Assembly (NCBI GenBank): GCA_032718565.1
Contig: JAVGVS010000728.1
Coordinates: 59,469 to 123,468 of the forward strand
DNA from: Distichodus sexfasciatus
Taxonomy: Eukaryota; Chordata; Actinopteri; Characiformes; Distichodontidae
Length of the DNA: 64,000 nucleotides
Direction of reading: 5' to 3'
The notes below the pieces were generated by a model, which ran no database searches, was not told the DNA's origin, and worked only from the letters and a program-made list of their open reading frames with translations. The translations under genes and the position numbers were made by a program. The stretch's first letter is position 1. Each line of letters opens with the position of its first letter. This document shows, in pieces, positions 11,026-23,150 of the stretch.

Positions 11026-13303
11026 TAAAATGCCGGTGCTCAAACCAGAAGCTGTTTCCTCCATATATTCACTAGTCGTTGTTCAGTCAGTCTTAGGGTC
11101 CTTTATAGTCCTGAGATCAGGAGATCTCGTCTTTAAAGGTTTCGCTTCAGAGCCCAAGAGAGACTGGTGCAAACCAAACCAAAGTCTTTGAGATAATTGT
11201 TCCTCACCTGTAGACCCTGCACCTCTGCATCTAGAGCCCATAATTACTCTTTTATGTTCTGGCAATGGTGGACTGTGTAAAGCTTCAACAATCGAAGAGA
11301 AAATAAGGTGGCGAGCTGAATGACTTCATCATAGCAGGATCTATTCAGCACTCATCCATCATCCCCAAGACAGTGACAGTAAAATGGTGCAATCAAGATC
11401 GATTATGAAAATCAATAAGATTTTCTGGCCAGCAGTTGAATCATATTGAAGCAGTGGTCAAGCACAAAAGTTCAGAGCTCCTCCAAAAGCCTTACGATCA
11501 TAGTTTTTGAAAGTTTTACTTGACTAACCGAAAGGTTGAGGGCTGACGGGGCGGGGTGACCCTCCGATCACAGAAGCAACTCACTGACCTTGACTTTACC
11601 ACTGCCCCAAACACTTGACCACAATAATATCTTGCTCAACCTGATCCTGACCCATTGACCAATCAGTTATGACTTATGATTATTATGACTGCTGACAGGT
11701 GAAATGAGTACTATTGAGTACCTTGTTACCATATCACCAGGTATCACAGTTACCTCCAAACACAACGTCTTGGCTGACTAGCTTTGATGCAAAAATTGAG
11801 TCTGTTAGAATCGTTCAAATTCTACAATATTACGAAAACTCCCACACCATCGTTTCAGTTGCTTTCAGGAAATAATGAGTGATGGTTAATTGAGAATTCT
11901 CTTCTTAATAACTATATCACAGCACTCCAACCACAGCTGATAAGCGAAAAAACACAATGAAAGTCCTTTGCTTTAGTCTTTTGTCTTTTCATTTCTGTCT
12001 TTGTGCTGCAGAATGTACTAACTGATGATGAAAATCGAGTTCTGACTCCCCCAAAGACCTTAATCGTTTCAGTTACTGCAATTCATCAACACAATTTGCC
12101 AAGTTGCGACAAAATGAAAGGGTGTACGGAGAGCTGGAACTTTCCTCCTCTTCTTGATTTGTTTGAGAAAAGTATGAATTAATACGCTACTGAAAACTTA
12201 CCAGAAATAACTATTTTATGCAAGTACATGTAAAAACAGGTTTCATTCATCTCTTCTGTGTATCCACCTCTCTCTCTCTCTCACTCCCTCTCACTCTGCC
12301 TGCAGACGCAGCAGAAAGCAGCCCGGCTGAATTACAGGCAGCAGCAGAGCCGGGTTTCGTTCCTTAATGAAGAGAGACGGCCCACACTGAGGCGTCGCAT
12401 AAGCCCTGACGAAAAACACACCTCCCTCGAGGGCTCGTCCAGAGCTCACCGGCTACTCACTTTCCCTTGCCTAGAAATAAAAACACAGAAAGAAAGAAAG
12501 AAAGAAAGAAAGAGATGACCAACGTACCCCAGATGCATGGAGAATGACCAGTGGAGTAGAACACATCCCATTTTCTGCCTTTCTGTTTTCACAGTCTCTT
12601 TCTATCTCCATTGGTCTTTAACTCTTCCGTTTTCAGCAGTATAAATCAGCTTCATCAATCTGGATGCCGAGGTATTGTTGGCCCCCGCTGCAAAGGTGAT
12701 TACGGGAGTCGCTGTCCGGTGCTAGTGGACAACAACTGCCCTGGTGCGTCTTTCAGTCCGCACATGCCCTGGCCTCCTCGCTGTCATATTTTACCCTCAT
12801 CCCTATTTTGAGGTGAGGTTCCAAGCACGATCAGGCCTAGAAGGCTGAGTGGGGAAGATAAGCCCCCATCAAATACTGATGAGTGGCACAAGCAAGTGGG
12901 CAACAGTGATTTGCTCTGGAAGAGGGATGACTGGATTCGAGGGGCTGATAAGTAGCCGAATTTCCCAGAGGCAATGTGTAAAGTCACACCGACTGCAGAA
13001 ATAATGAAAGTGAAGTTTGGTGTTCCTTTAAAACAGGGTTGCGCAACTCCAGTCCTGAAGCGCCAGTGTCCTGGAGATTTACCATCCAACATGGCAAGCC
13101 ACTTCTGGTGAGTGTCTACCATGAGTAAGACTAAGTGTGAATGTTGTGACGTCATGTATGATGGAAAACCTTCAGAACTGGAATTACTCACCAATGACCC
13201 AAGAGTTGACCTAAGAGGGTCAGGTACAGTCAACCAGAAACATCAACCACAGATGCAGCAAATGCAGTGGATGAAATTAGCAGGGATGGGATTAGCATAA
13301 ATC
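11026..13303. other. Intergenic stretch with one exon-like block
   Basis: No recognised gene. At 12268-12305 a long pyrimidine tract ends CTGCCTGCAG, a good acceptor shape. It is followed by about 180 bp of stop-free sequence (to ~12480) and a short (GAAA)n. No matching donor or protein similarity was recognised. The remainder shows no clear feature. Confidence 0.35.
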
Positions 13304-13837
13304 GGATGACATATGAGTGAGATATCAACGTTCAAAGGAGTCGGGTTTCTCCTGTCACGCCAAGTGAGAAACGGAGAAATCTGCCGTCAAAGTTGACTAT
13401 CGCCGTAGCACTCACAGACGCTTGGTGCGGTCGCGGCTACATTTGCATTTACGCTAGTCTACGCTGCATTCACAGCCACACGGATAGCCTACCTGCGTTA
13501 GGTTAACTGAACTCGGGAGACGGAGATGGATTCCGGAGAAATATCTTCACGCTAGTCAACCAGTGGATTTAGCGTAAATATTGAAGTAGAGCGGTCAAAA
13601 CACAAACTTTTAACATTCTGCTGGAATTGAATTCCTCACCTCAAGAAAGTCACGTTTTTAGGATGGAAAGGGGAAGGTTTTTAGCCAAATTTATTCACAG
13701 CGGTACAGTATAGACCTTCCACTGTTTCAAAACACGAAAAACAAAAAACCCAAAATTTTACCCCACGCAACATAAACGCTCGCTTTTCTTGGAAACCTCC
13801 GTTGTGACAAGCGACTGGTTTCGCCGTGCAGAGTCAC
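13304..13837 (+). mobile_element. GTGAC-MITE copy 1 (one end missing)
   Basis: Matches copy 3 from GACATATGACTGAG-like sequence to the right terminus ...GCAGAGTCAC. The left terminal repeat is absent; it begins abruptly about 90 bp into the element. It carries the family's internal TCCTGTCACGCCAAGTGAGA and GGTTAACTGAACTCGGGAGA. Confidence 0.88.
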
Positions 13838-14471
13838 ATATTCATAATAAAATTAAGAAGCTCAGAGCTGACACTTCATCCCAATTCAGAACCACATTAT
13901 ATTTTAGGGGGTTAGGAATTGCTAGAAAAGTGGTCCACAAAGTTCAGCAAGACGTCAACAGCTGAATTTAGGATTTTGAGGCGATAAAGGCAGCTTGGGA
14001 ACCGTCTCAAACGAGATGGGCTCTGAAGTTATATGGCAGCGTTTCTCAGCAAGGTTCCGCTCGTAAAACAAGATAAAAATAAAACAGGAATACCTTCCGC
14101 AAAGCAGCAAGGTTCTCTTCCCTGGCCTAATCGCTCTGCCGGCCCCTCAAGATTACAAAGCCAAGCTGAGAAATTGCCACGGTTCGGCTTCACTTTACGG
14201 AGGCAATAAATTTGTTGCTGGACTGGAGCTGGAGATGGTGAGGGGTGCGACGATCCAGAAACATGTCAATAAAACAGAAGTGGTCTGAGAAAAGCCGGCG
14301 CTGTTGGGTGGACTCTTCACATTTCCCGTGAAAGATCTATCACAAATCTATAACAAATAATCACATTAACATTTCATAAAAATACTCAAAATAAATATAA
14401 TTATTTTACATATCAAATCTGACACCGGAATCAGAAACACTGTTCTGTCAGAAGCTGGTGATGATTTATTT
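13838..14471. other. Spacer between inverted MITE copies
   Basis: About 630 bp of apparently single-copy sequence between two oppositely oriented GTGAC-MITEs. No gene or repeat was recognised in it. Confidence 0.4.
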
Positions 14472-15076
14472 GTGACTCTCCACGGCAAAACCAGTCGCTT
14501 GTCGCAATGTAGGTTTCCGAGAAAAGCGAGCGTTTATGTTGCGTGGGGTAAAATTTTGGATTTTTTGTTTTTAGTGTTTTGAAGGTCTATACCGTACGTT
14601 GTGAATAAATTTGGCTGAAAACTTCCCTTCCATCCTAAAAACGTGACTTTTGAGGTGAGGAATTCAATTCCGTTATAATGTTAAAAGTCAATATTTACGG
14701 TAAATCCACTGGTTGACTAGCGTGAAGATATTTCTCCGGAATCCATCTCCGTCTCCCGAGTTCAGTTAACCTAACGCAGGTAGGCTATCCGTGTGGCTGT
14801 GAATGCAGCGTAGGCTACCGTAAATGCAAACGTAGCCGCGACCGCACCAAGCATCTGTGAGTGCTACGGCGATAGTCAACTTCGACGGCAGATTTCTCCG
14901 TTTCTCACTTGGCGTGACAGGAGAAACCCGACTCCTTTCAATGTTGATATCTCAGTCATATGTCGTCACATTCATTCCATATAGGTATCGTTTTGAAGCT
15001 TGATTTATGCCCTTTCATGATAATAACTCAATTTTGAAAATTTGCGACAAGCGACTGTTTTGCCATGGAGGGTCAC
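14472..15076 (-). mobile_element. GTGAC-MITE copy 2 (full length)
   Basis: 605 bp with ~35 bp terminal inverted repeats beginning GTGACTCTCCACGGCAAAAC, here inverted relative to copy 1. The flanks are ATTT on the left and AATT on the right, a 4 bp duplication with one difference. There is no coding capacity. Confidence 0.9.
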
Positions 15077-15995
15077 AATTCTTGAATCCATGAATTAGAA
15101 TTCAGCCGTGAAAATATTAGTTTACTGTGTTATGAAGCAGGTTTGTTGTAGGTATGTTTAATTCATGAGACAACTGTGTGTTGCTTGTTGTTGCTTGACA
15201 GCTAATTAGAAACTGCTGACGTGCGTGTTACTAAATGATGGAATCTTCCTCGGATTTCGCACGCGTGCTGGAATTCTAATAGATTTTTAATGGGATGTGA
15301 ACGAGTGTCGGTAGAAGTTGGTCTCTGTGGGAAATGTGTGTGTGTAAGAGTTTGTGTGTGTTAAGTGGTGCTTACTCTGCTGAACTGTTACACTGTGGGG
15401 AAAGTGATTTTGCTGCATTAATATATTTTTTTTATTTCTTCTTCTTCACACTTTCTGTTTCTTAAACTCCTTCCTTTCGTTATAAACTCCCTCCTTCATC
15501 ATAATGACCCTGCCTTTCCAGTTCTTCCACTTCATCCTGCCTTTATTTTGAAAAAATATAGTGGAATGAAGGAAAAAAAGGTAAGGAAGGATAAAAGAAC
15601 AACTGAAAGAACGGAGACGAAAATTAAGCAGAGAATAAAAAAAGATTGAAAGGATGTATCAAAGAATGAAAATAAGGATGGAAGGAAAAACTAAATGAAT
15701 TAAACCTGAAAGAAATTATGTTAGACAAGAAGGAAAGAAAAAAATAAGAGCAAAAATAAGAAACGGTATTGAGGAGAGAAGAAAGAAAGGACAACGACAG
15801 ACAGAAAGAAAATAAGGAAAGAAATGAAAACTAAATAAAATATAGCTCCAAACAATTAGCGGGGTCCAAGCAAAAGACTCATAAAGCAACACAAAATCAG
15901 CTAATGCTGAAGCGTCAAAGAAAGTGGTCAGTGAATAAATTTATGTTGCATTGGCGTTCCCCTTGAGTAAAAACACATTTGAAAATGTCAGCCTT
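15077..15995. other. Intergenic stretch with purine-rich tract
   Basis: 15570-15840 is a one-strand purine-rich (A/G) segment built of GAAAGAA/AAGGA motifs. It contains no gene. The rest is unremarkable AT-rich DNA. Confidence 0.5.
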
Positions 15996-16283
15996 CTGTG
16001 ACGTACTGGTTAAGCTGCACAATCTGGTTTGTGTTTCTGTGTAGAGTTTGTGCTCTCCCCGCGTCCGCGAGGGTTCCCTCCGGGTGCTCCGGTTACCTTC
16101 CACGGTCCAAAAGCATGCACTACAGCGTATAAGTGAATTAACAAATCGAGATTGGTGCCGTAAGGTGTGATGAGAGTGTGATTGTGTAAGTGTATGTCCC
16201 CTGCAGAGTGTTGGCGCCTGCGCAGGGTTGGATCCGTGATAGGCTCTGGTCCCCCCGCGACACCAGTTGGGATTATGCTTAGC
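15996..16283 (+). mobile_element. SINE-D copy, DANA/Mermaid-like
   Basis: Contains GTGTAGAGTTTGTGCTCTCC, GTCCGCGAGGGTTCCCTCCG and GTCCAAAAGCATGCACTACA, then GGATCCGTGATAGGCTCTGG. The 5' head is degraded. It directly abuts the triplicated unit that follows. Confidence 0.75.
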
Positions 16284-16685
16284 GCAAACCTAAATCAGAA
16301 CAGTAATTCACAAGAAATAGTTTTAAATAAAGAACCAAGGTACACAATATGCTTCACCGGCATTTAAAAAATTACTGCACAAGTTATGTTTAGAGCCATT
16401 TTTATCTGATCGCTACTGACCTTATAAAACAATTAAAAATGCCCTGGCCATCTCCTATGACAACAATTGGAAATCTAACTATTACTTATTATTTGTGAAC
16501 ATACTGTTGCCTTTGCGCACGACATAATTTAAAGCCACGTGAGGCATGTAGTAACTGAGCGCAACGCAAACAAGTCTACATATACTTTAGATAATGGATG
16601 TACAGTATATGGGATATCTGTGATTTATTTTTTTTGCTGATTATGATTATTCATTAGCACAAATCAATATCTGAATAGTAATAAT

Positions 16686-17706
16686 TAGACTTGTAGTCAA
16701 GACGGCCTAAACCAAGACCAAGACACTACCAAGACCAGAGGGTATCGAGACCAAGACAAGACCAAGACTAAGACCAAGACAAAGTCGAGGTGAGACCGAG
16801 ACCGAGACCAAAAAAAAAAAAAGCCTCCCTTAATTTTTGTGTGCTGTTGAGAACTGACATGACGAGTACTGACTGGTCCCAAAGTCATCCGACAAAACAG
16901 CTAACACCTCCAACAACTGTCTAAAGAATGGGAAATATGTAACTGATTTCAATTATACTTCATTTGTAGATGAAATTGTAACATCAAATTGAAGATACAC
17001 AATTATAAACTTGAAATTGCATCATGTCCCATTGTAGTAGTGCTAGCCAAATTACACTGTATGATATCAACTTCCCTGAAATGCATTAGGCCTGTCACGT
17101 CAACACAACGTGATATGAAGATGTTATTTAAAAGTCAATGGTCACATTTATTTAGTCAAACAACAGCAATTTAAGTAAAATACTGTAATCAAACAATATA
17201 AAGACATGAGCACACGTCACATGAATCAAATGCAAACTACAAATACTACATACCAATACAAACTGCACATCAAATTGTGTATCAATAAGAATAAGGACAA
17301 GTGCTTAAAAGATTCTGACATCTTGATGTCTGCAGTGGCATGTGATTACAACACACTGCCAATGACGTCAAGCCTGTTGTTCAGTAGGGAAAGAACCATA
17401 GAACACAGACATTAACGACAAATAACAGATTGAAAAACTAATACAGTTAGATGAAATACTTAAAAATATATAGAGAGAGAGAATGAGAGCATCACTGTTA
17501 ATAGATACTGGATCATGGATACTGTTGGCTCCAAATCTCCCGACCACTATGTCAATCTGAGACAGCAAGACCAAGACAGCGAGAGCAAGACAAGACCGAG
17601 GGATCCAAGACCAAGACAAGACCAAGACCAAAGACCGTCGCGACTGTGGCAAGACCAAGACCACGTAAAAGTGGTCTTGAGACCGGTCTCGAGACATCCA
17701 ACTCTA
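16686..17706. mobile_element. hAT-type non-autonomous element with AAGACC-rich ends
   Basis: A perfect 8 bp direct repeat GTAATAAT flanks it (16678-16685 and 17707-17714). Its ends read TAGACTTGTA and ...TCCAACTCTA, i.e. TAGAGTTGGA inverted, a hAT-like terminus. Subterminal arrays of CCAAGACCAAGAC occupy about 16710-16810 and 17560-17690. No transposase frame survives in the ~1 kb body. Confidence 0.82.
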
Positions 17707-18047
17707 GTAATAATTCACAAGAACTAAGGTGCACAACATATTTTAACAGCAGAAAAATAATTTTAGTTGCCCAAATCATGTTTAGAGCCATTTTCATCTT
17801 AACGCTACTGAGCTCATAACACAATAAATGCTCTGGCGATCTCCTTTAACAACAGTTGGAAATCTATCTAACGCTTATTATTTGTGAACATGCATTTGCC
17901 TTTACATGCGACATAATTAAGAGCAAGGTGAGGCAAGAAGTAACTGACCGCAACGCAAACAAGTCTACATATACTCTAGATAATGGCAGTATACGCGGTA
18001 CCCATGATTCAGTATTTTGCTGATTATGATCATTCATAAGCACAAAT

Positions 18048-18678
18048 GTGACTCTCCACGGCAAAACCAGTCGCTTGTCGCAAAATTGAGTTATTATGTT
18101 TTCGTAAATCAACTTTCAAAACGATACCTACATGGAATGAATGGGACGACATATGACTGAGATATCAACATTCAAAGGAGTCGGGTTTCTCCTGTCACGC
18201 CAAGTGAGAAACGGAGAAATCTGCCTTTGAAGTTGACTATCGCCGTAGCACTCACAGACGCTTGGTGCGGTCGCGGCTACGTTTGCATTTACGGTAGCCT
18301 ACGCTGCATTCACAGCCACACGGATAGCCTACCTGCGTTAGGTTAACTGAACTCGGGAGACGAAGATGGATTCCGGAGAAATATCTTCACGCTAGTCAAC
18401 CAGTGGATTTACCGTAAATATTGAAGTAGAGCGGTCAAAACAGAAACTTTTAACATTCTGCTGGAATTGAATTCCTCACCTCAAGAAAGTCACATTTTTA
18501 GGATGGAAAGGGTAAGTTTTTCAGCCAAATTTATTCACAACAGTACAGTATAGACCTTCCACTGTTTCAAAACACTCAAAACTAAAAATCCAACATTTTA
18601 CCCCACGCAACATAAACACTCATTTTTTCTCGGAAACCTCCGCTGCGACAAGCGACTGGTTTCGCTGTGCAGGGTCAC
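18048..18678 (+). mobile_element. GTGAC-MITE copy 3 (full length, AAAT duplication)
   Basis: 631 bp, begins GTGACTCTCCACGG and ends GCAGGGTCAC, with exact AAAT on both sides (18044-18047, 18679-18682). The flanking sequence matches the uninterrupted unit 1, where GCACAAATCAAT is the corresponding empty site. This is the best copy for defining the ends. Confidence 0.93.
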
Positions 18679-18935
18679 AAATTAACATTGAACTAGTGAT
18701 CATTTACAGGAAACAACATCATAATAAAGAGCAAATTTGCCTGAGCTTATAACACAATTAATAAATGCTCTGACGATGTCCTTTAACAGCAATTGGAAAT
18801 CTTTCTACTTCTTATTATTTGTGGACATACTGTTGCCTTTTTACACGACATAATTCAGAGCCACGTGAGTCCACATATACTTTAGATAATGGCTGTATAT
18901 GGGGTTTCCGTGATTCATTATTTTGCTGATTAGAT

Positions 18936-21562
18936 AGAAGCCAACTGCAAGTTCTTGGTACTTCTGGCTCGTGGCATTGTTGCCATCTCTCTCTTTAGTG
19001 TCAACCAAAGGGAATTTCACGTGATATTATCATCTAGTGGTGAGAAGCCGCCTCAGAGTTCTGCTCGGGCACAACAAGGATGAGGTCAACATCGTCTACA
19101 GCAGTGCCACAGTAATTACAGTCAACCATTCAGAGTTGGCAGCCTGGGGGTGATGGGGATATAGCCCCAATATAGACAGATTCAACCACATCAAAACTGC
19201 CAAACATTACCAGAAGGAAAGCCGAGACGTCAAAGAGTTGTGGACATTACCCGCTTGTTTGCTGGCAATGTCACTCAAGGCGAACTCCTTTTTGTGACAC
19301 CGTACCATGGAATGCCAGGACATCTGGAGCTTTAATTGGCCCATCCATGCCTCCAGGCAAGGCATTGTAGGGATGAAAGGTGGAATTCCATATCTAGAAT
19401 TCCCTTTTTTCTTCTCAGAATGCTGGGGTGACTTCCAATGGAAGGACATTGGGACAAGGTTGCCTCAAGGCAAGGGTTCTTGGATGATGGTGGAATTCCA
19501 CATACAAAATTCCCATTCTCTTCCTATTTGCCATTTGTATGGTTGGTTGGGCAGATGCTTTAGAAACTGGGTGGCAAGGTGGCCTCAAGGCTAGTAATTC
19601 CGATTTGATTCCCAGTGGAAGATGTCAACCACAAAGTACTATGGTTGGCTCAAGAGATGTTTCAGAAACTGGAAGGCAAGGCAAATTCCACATCCAAAAT
19701 TCCTTATTTCTTCCCATTAGCCAAGTCCAATTCTTCTTTCTCAGCAGACACTGGTTTTGGTGCTCCTGCCTGATGCTCAGTGCTCCTTCATAGATCAGTC
19801 TAATGCAGAGGTCATTTTTTGGCACGATCCGATCCACCAAGTGTCTGACTGTGGTGCGTTCATAACAACAAATCCCTCACTTCCCAAAATGGTTATAAAT
19901 GACTCCTCGACGACCGCCTTTTTTTTTTTTTGACACACCTCATCCATGCACACATCAAGTACTGGTGCAGGTTAATGCATAAACGCAGGAAGCAAAACAG
20001 CCAAGGAGCCAAAGCAGCCAGGTTTAATTCTCACCCAGCATTTACTATAAAGGAGACACAGTGCCCCAGTCTCTTTCCAGCAATTGCTGTCATTTGGGAA
20101 ATTGCACTAGCACAAGGATAAAAAGCTCTTTCCTTCACTGCTGTTTAGCTGTTGAAAGCAAAGCAAACAGGAGTGAAAGACGCAGTTGGTGCAAGTCCTC
20201 TCATTGCAAATTTGCTACCTGACAGTGACGCTGCAGACTCTTCAAAGGGTAACGTGACAGCTTCGATGGCCTTGTTAGCTTCCTGCCGGCCTGCTCTCTC
20301 TCTCTCACACACATTTTTTGCTCCCTCTATTACCTGTCAGTGGTTTCTTCCCATCCTCCTGACTTTGCTTTTCAGGATCATTGTCCCATTCTCTCTTTTA
20401 TCCCTGGCTGGTTGAACAGGTGTAGAGAGTATGTGGACGTTGATAAAAGGAAACTGAAAAGATTAGCAAACCGTGCTGATGTTATTCGCGGCTAGCGGCT
20501 TTGCAGTGCCACCTCGTTGCACACGTTCTGGTTGCTTTCATAGCCATTCGAGCAACAAAAGCTAATATGTTTACTTGGTCAGAAAAATCTTGACAAAACC
20601 TTGAAGGAGAATGTTTAACTTCTGAACGTTTTGGAACTTGGACTAATGAGCTAAAGAACAGTTCTGTCTTGACTGAACTTCATTGAAAGAAGGATGGCTT
20701 TTTGGCCATCAAAGTGTCATCTCTTTTAGCATTTAAAAGCTGGACGCGCTTGAACCTTTTAACCGTGCCAAAGCGTCTTTCATCAGCTGCAACACTTTCC
20801 ACTAAACTTTACTAACCATCATGACACGTTTTAAATATGTAAATAGGATGAAATGAGGCACAACTGAAGACTTCTCCACTGTACTCTATGTCAGTAAAAT
20901 TGACTGTATTTTCACAGAAATTCAACTGCTGGTATTGCATTTTTCTGTGTAGAAACTACAGCACAATGAAATCCTCGTGCAGCACCAAATAAATTGGTTT
21001 TAAATATGGAATAGACCGGGTGTGTGTTTTTGCATTAAAAGAGCTGATCAGGGGCCTCAGCTTCAGATAATTCGCCAGAGCAAACAGGCAATTAGCGTGC
21101 ACGATTTGAAAGCGTCTCTGAGCTTCACCAAGGACACAGTGGTCTCAAATCAGCATGGAAAAGAATATCACACAAACCACCTCAGGACGACACGGCTCAT
21201 GTGTTACCGTGATGAAAACAACGGCGTCTCCGCGTTCATTGATTACATGTTTTCACAAGACCAAACAATCATTCCACCATCCTATACAATGAGACGTTTT
21301 TGTTATTTGGCAAAGATAAATTGTTTTCTCATGAGCTTCTGTCATATTTCATCGTAAAGCCAAATTGCTAAACGAGACGGTGAGAAATTACATGATTGCT
21401 GTGTGCTGAAAAAAGAAGAAAGTGCTGAAAAGCATAAAAATGAGAAATGATGATGTTTCTGCTGATGATAGTCGAGCTAGCTGTTAAACCATAAGCTGCT
21501 GAGATAATAACAACAGCAAGAAAAAAGGAAAATTGAGAAATGAAACTAACTTGGGGTAGTTG
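18936..21562. other. Intergenic stretch with local degenerate repeats
   Basis: From about 19370 to 19710 the phrase GGTGGAATTCCA...AAAATTCC...TTCTTCCCATT recurs three times at ~100-170 bp spacing, along with GAAACTGGGTGGCAAGGTGG-like segments. This is a decayed tandem repeat. Elsewhere no gene was seen; short frames carry no recognisable domain. Confidence 0.45.
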
Positions 21563-21753
21563 GAACACACCACAGTGCACCACAACCAAATGTGACCTCT
21601 GCATTTGACCCATCCGTGTAGGAACAGTGGGCACCTTTTTGTGGCAGCACCCGGGGAACAGCGTTTGGGGATTGTACCTTACTCATGAGTACCTCAGTGG
21701 TACCTTTACCAGTCCGGGACTCCAATCACAGGGCCAACTCTCCAACCGTTACG
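21563..21753 (-). mobile_element. SINE-A copy
   Basis: Carries CACCACAACCAAATGTGACC and CTCATGAGTACCTCAGTGGT in the minus orientation. The head is short and degraded. Confidence 0.75.
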
Positions 21754-22059
21754 ATCCCGTGTACTTTATTAGCAACAAATTGTATGGGTAAAATCTGAAC
21801 GCACCTTTTGACTCGGGTAAGGAACACAGAGTTAAAGGTGAGAACATTTATCCAGACCTTTCTTTTGAGATGTGAACACATTTATGGTGCTCAAAGATGA
21901 CCGACTGCAAGGGAAAATTCCACTTTTCTTATGCATGGTCACTGAGCTGCCGTGTCAACGTTTACACCAAAGACTTGGAGCCAATTAAGCAGGAAAATCA
22001 GGTTTGTAGCTTTTATTGCTTCTAATAGTCTTCATGTCTCAGAACAAGCAGGTGTCTAG

Positions 22060-22560
22060 ATTTTCCACACACACACACACACACACACAGATGTGCTCGA
22101 TGCCCTCGCCTGGCATTCAGCCGCCCACGCCACTATCCACCCACACACTCACACACACACTCACACACACACACACCGCACGTCAGGCCGCCATGATGAA
22201 TATTTAACATGCTGCTGTCTCCACCAGCTCCATATGTGTCACCCAGCAATCTGCCAACACACACATGCATACATGCATACACACACACACACACGCATAC
22301 ACACACATACACACACACATACACACACACATACACACACACATGCATATACACACATGTGCATGCACACAAACTCAGGCACAAACATGCACACACGCTC
22401 ACACACTTACACAGAATGTTATGTCAGAAAGTTACGAAAGGGTGTGTGTGTGTGAGGAGGGAGAGAACGAGAGTGTGAGTAAAGAGATAGAGGAGGATTG
22501 TGAATGTGTGTGATGAGAGAGAGAGAGAGAGAGAGAGAGTGTGTGTGAGAGTGAGACTCC
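22060..22560. repeat. Compound CA / TG / GA microsatellite block
   Basis: Interrupted (CA)n with TGCATACA variants to about 22410, then (TG)n and a pure (GA)n at 22515-22540. Overlapping open frames on both strands are repeat translations. Confidence 0.92.
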
Positions 22561-22669
22561 TGCAGCAGAATCTAGGTCAGGATGGAGAGCTTGGTGAGTG
22601 GGAGGAAGAAGAGGTTGAAGAGGAAGAGGAGGATGTTGTCTCTTCACCTCAGAGTGTGTGTGGGCAGAG

Positions 22670-23150
22670 AGGTCCATCCTTCCATCCATCCTTCTCTGCC
22701 TCAGTCCATCCATCCATTTGTCTGTCAACCCTACTAATTATTCATCCATCCATCGACCCATTCGACTTTTATTCCCTCTATCCATCCATCTCTACCTCCA
22801 TCAATCCTTCTTTCCATCCATCCATGTCAACCTTTCATCCACCTGTCTCTATCTGCATCCATTCATTTCTCCACCTATCCATCTTTCTCTCCATCCTTCC
22901 ATCCATCTCGGCTTGAATCCATCCTTATTTCCATCCATCTATCCATCCTTCCATGTTCCATCCATTTGGCTCTACCTCCCTCCCTCCACCCATCCATCTA
23001 TCCATTCATCTCAACCTCTATTCATCCACCCGTCTCCACCTGCATCCATTCATTTCTCCATCCTTCCATTCATTCATCCATCTCCTTGAATCCAGTCATT
23101 TTTCCCTCTATCCATCTCTACCTCCATCCATCCTTCCAGCAGCCACTTTA
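22670..23150. repeat. (CCAT)n-derived low-complexity array
   Basis: Nearly 500 bp of CCATCCATC-type sequence with CCTT, CTCTACCTC and CTATCCAT variants. The repeat explains several stop-free frames of up to 143 codons. Confidence 0.92.

Larger units (their letters stand above)
16302..18935. repeat. Three tandem ~250-385 bp units interrupted by two transposons
   Basis: Unit 1 (16302-16685), unit 2 (17707-18047) and unit 3 (18683-18935) share successive phrases: CACAAGAA, GTTTAGAGCCATTTT, AACAATTGGAAATCT-like, CTTATTATTTGTG, TACATATACTTTAGATAATG and TTTTGCTGATTA. A hAT-type element separates units 1 and 2, and GTGAC-MITE copy 3 separates 2 and 3. Unit identity is unknown. Confidence 0.82.

Noticed and set aside
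22060..23150. Many overlapping frames of 80-143 codons on both strands
   Set aside because: All translate CA, GA or CCAT simple repeats (His-Thr, Val-Cys, His-Pro-Ser runs).
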